The notes under the pieces: generated by a model | Seen by the model: the letters and a program-made list of their open reading frames with translations, nothing else | Database searches by the model: none | What the model was told of the DNA's origin: nothing | Origin: Tannerella sp. | GTDB taxonomy: Bacteria; Bacteroidota; Bacteroidia; Bacteroidales; Tannerellaceae | Length of the DNA stretch: 5,527 nucleotides | Direction of reading: 5' to 3' | Assembly (NCBI GenBank): GCA_031289445.1 | Contig: JAITPL010000089.1 | Span: forward strand, 1 to 5,527 | Position numbers and translations under genes: made by a program | Part shown: positions 5,117 through 5,527 of the stretch, in pieces | Layout of the letters: each line of letters begins with the position of its first letter | Numbering within the stretch: the stretch's first letter is position 1

Positions 5117-5527
5117 GAAGCTGTAATTGCCGCTGCCGAGTTTGTGTGTTTTGCCGGAGGGCAGGATGATTGTAGCTGTGGAGTTGGCGGGGATGCCGAC
5201 TTGCAGGGTGAAAATGCCGTTATCTATGCGCCAAGCGGAAGAAATCTTGCCGCGAATAGAGTTATATGAGCCTTTTGCCCATGTGAGAGAGCCACCGGGA
5301 CGTGGCTGTATAGTAAAATGTTCGTATCCGGGATGATGAATGTCGGGATTGATGCCCAAGACGTGGCGAAACATCCACTCGCTGACCGCTCCGAAAGCGA
5401 AGTGGTCGAGAGAGTTCATCCCGGCGCTCTGAAATCCGCGTCCGGGTATCCATGCGTCCCAGCGCTCCCAGACGGTCGAAGCGCCGTTGCGGACAAGATA
5501 GAGCCATGACGGGAAACGCTCGGATTC
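5108..5527 (-). CDS. alpha-L-rhamnosidase (GH78), C-terminal part; gene continues beyond the window
   Basis: Only the last 139 codons are visible; the 5' part lies beyond the right edge. The enzyme class hydrolyses terminal alpha-L-rhamnose from plant or bacterial glycans, usually as a secreted or periplasmic protein in Bacteroidetes polysaccharide-utilisation loci. The visible part starts in the end of the (alpha/alpha)6 catalytic barrel. It shows PSWLYLVRNGASTVWERWDAW (visible residues 6-26), where family proteins have a TTIWERWD-type motif whose Glu is near or at the catalytic base. Next comes MNSLDHFAFGAVSEWMFRHVLGI (37-59), another strong family hallmark. From about residue 60 the C-terminal beta-sandwich domain follows (HPGYEHFTIQPRPGGSLTWAKGSYNSIRGKI, then VGIPANSTATIILPSG). 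The reading frame is open to the window edge, so the Met at 5419 is internal and not the start. The last residues Ser-Glu and the stop codon come from a heptamer repeat. Confidence 0.93.
   Translation of the reverse strand, partial: ESERFPSWLYLVRNGASTVWERWDAWIPGRGFQSAGMNSLDHFAFGAVSEWMFRHVLGINPDIHHPGYEHFTIQPRPGGSLTWAKGSYNSIRGKISSAWRIDNGIFTLQVGIPANSTATIILPSGKTHKLGSGNYSFSE

Noticed and set aside
5262..5509. Open frames on both strands over the right end
   Set aside because: They are alternative frames of the GH78 coding region, whose own frame stays open to the edge and shows strong family motifs.

Overview
The window looks like Bacteroidota (order Bacteroidales-like) chromosomal DNA. Four things point there: promoters of the Bacteroidetes type (-7 TAnnTTTG, with -33 TTTG at the tRNA genes), an absence of clear Shine-Dalgarno sites, two Bacteroidetes-typical envelope genes (a long lipoprotein with SbsA-type Ig-like domains and a DUF3108 protein), and a GH78 alpha-L-rhamnosidase of the kind common in glycan-degrading gut or environmental Bacteroidales. 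The genus cannot be fixed from the sequence alone.

Layout. Positions 70-849 (+) encode a complete ZIP-family divalent metal transporter. Its stop codon is the first three bases of a degenerate 25-bp tandem repeat that runs to about 1017. A strong promoter then drives a CAU-anticodon tRNA at 1136-1209 (+), whose acceptor-stem pairs fit tRNA-Ile2 (lysidine type) better than elongator Met. A near-perfect intrinsic terminator (1222-1262) is followed directly by the promoter of a 673-residue Ig-like lipoprotein gene (1305-3326, +). About 100 bp of heptameric AATTGAC/G repeats separate it from a 284-residue secreted DUF3108 protein (3430-4284, +). The last two genes probably form one transcription unit. 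On the minus strand lie a tRNA-Phe(GAA) gene (4329-4401) with its own promoter and terminator, a gene-free stretch of about 700 bp full of short inverted and direct repeats (4402-5107), and the last 139 codons of a GH78 alpha-L-rhamnosidase (5108-5527) that runs off the right edge.

The genes do not form one pathway. The ZIP transporter is a stand-alone metal-uptake gene, the lipoprotein/DUF3108 pair is a plausible envelope module of unknown function, and the rhamnosidase is probably the end of a polysaccharide-utilisation region. No defence system, mobile-element gene, CRISPR array or secondary-metabolite locus is visible. The most unusual content is non-coding: three unrelated protein genes (ZIP, lipoprotein, rhamnosidase) each have a short-period repeat array beginning at, or within three bases of, the stop codon, and the 4660-4980 spacer carries five TGACGA hexamers in strictly alternating orientation plus nested hairpins.
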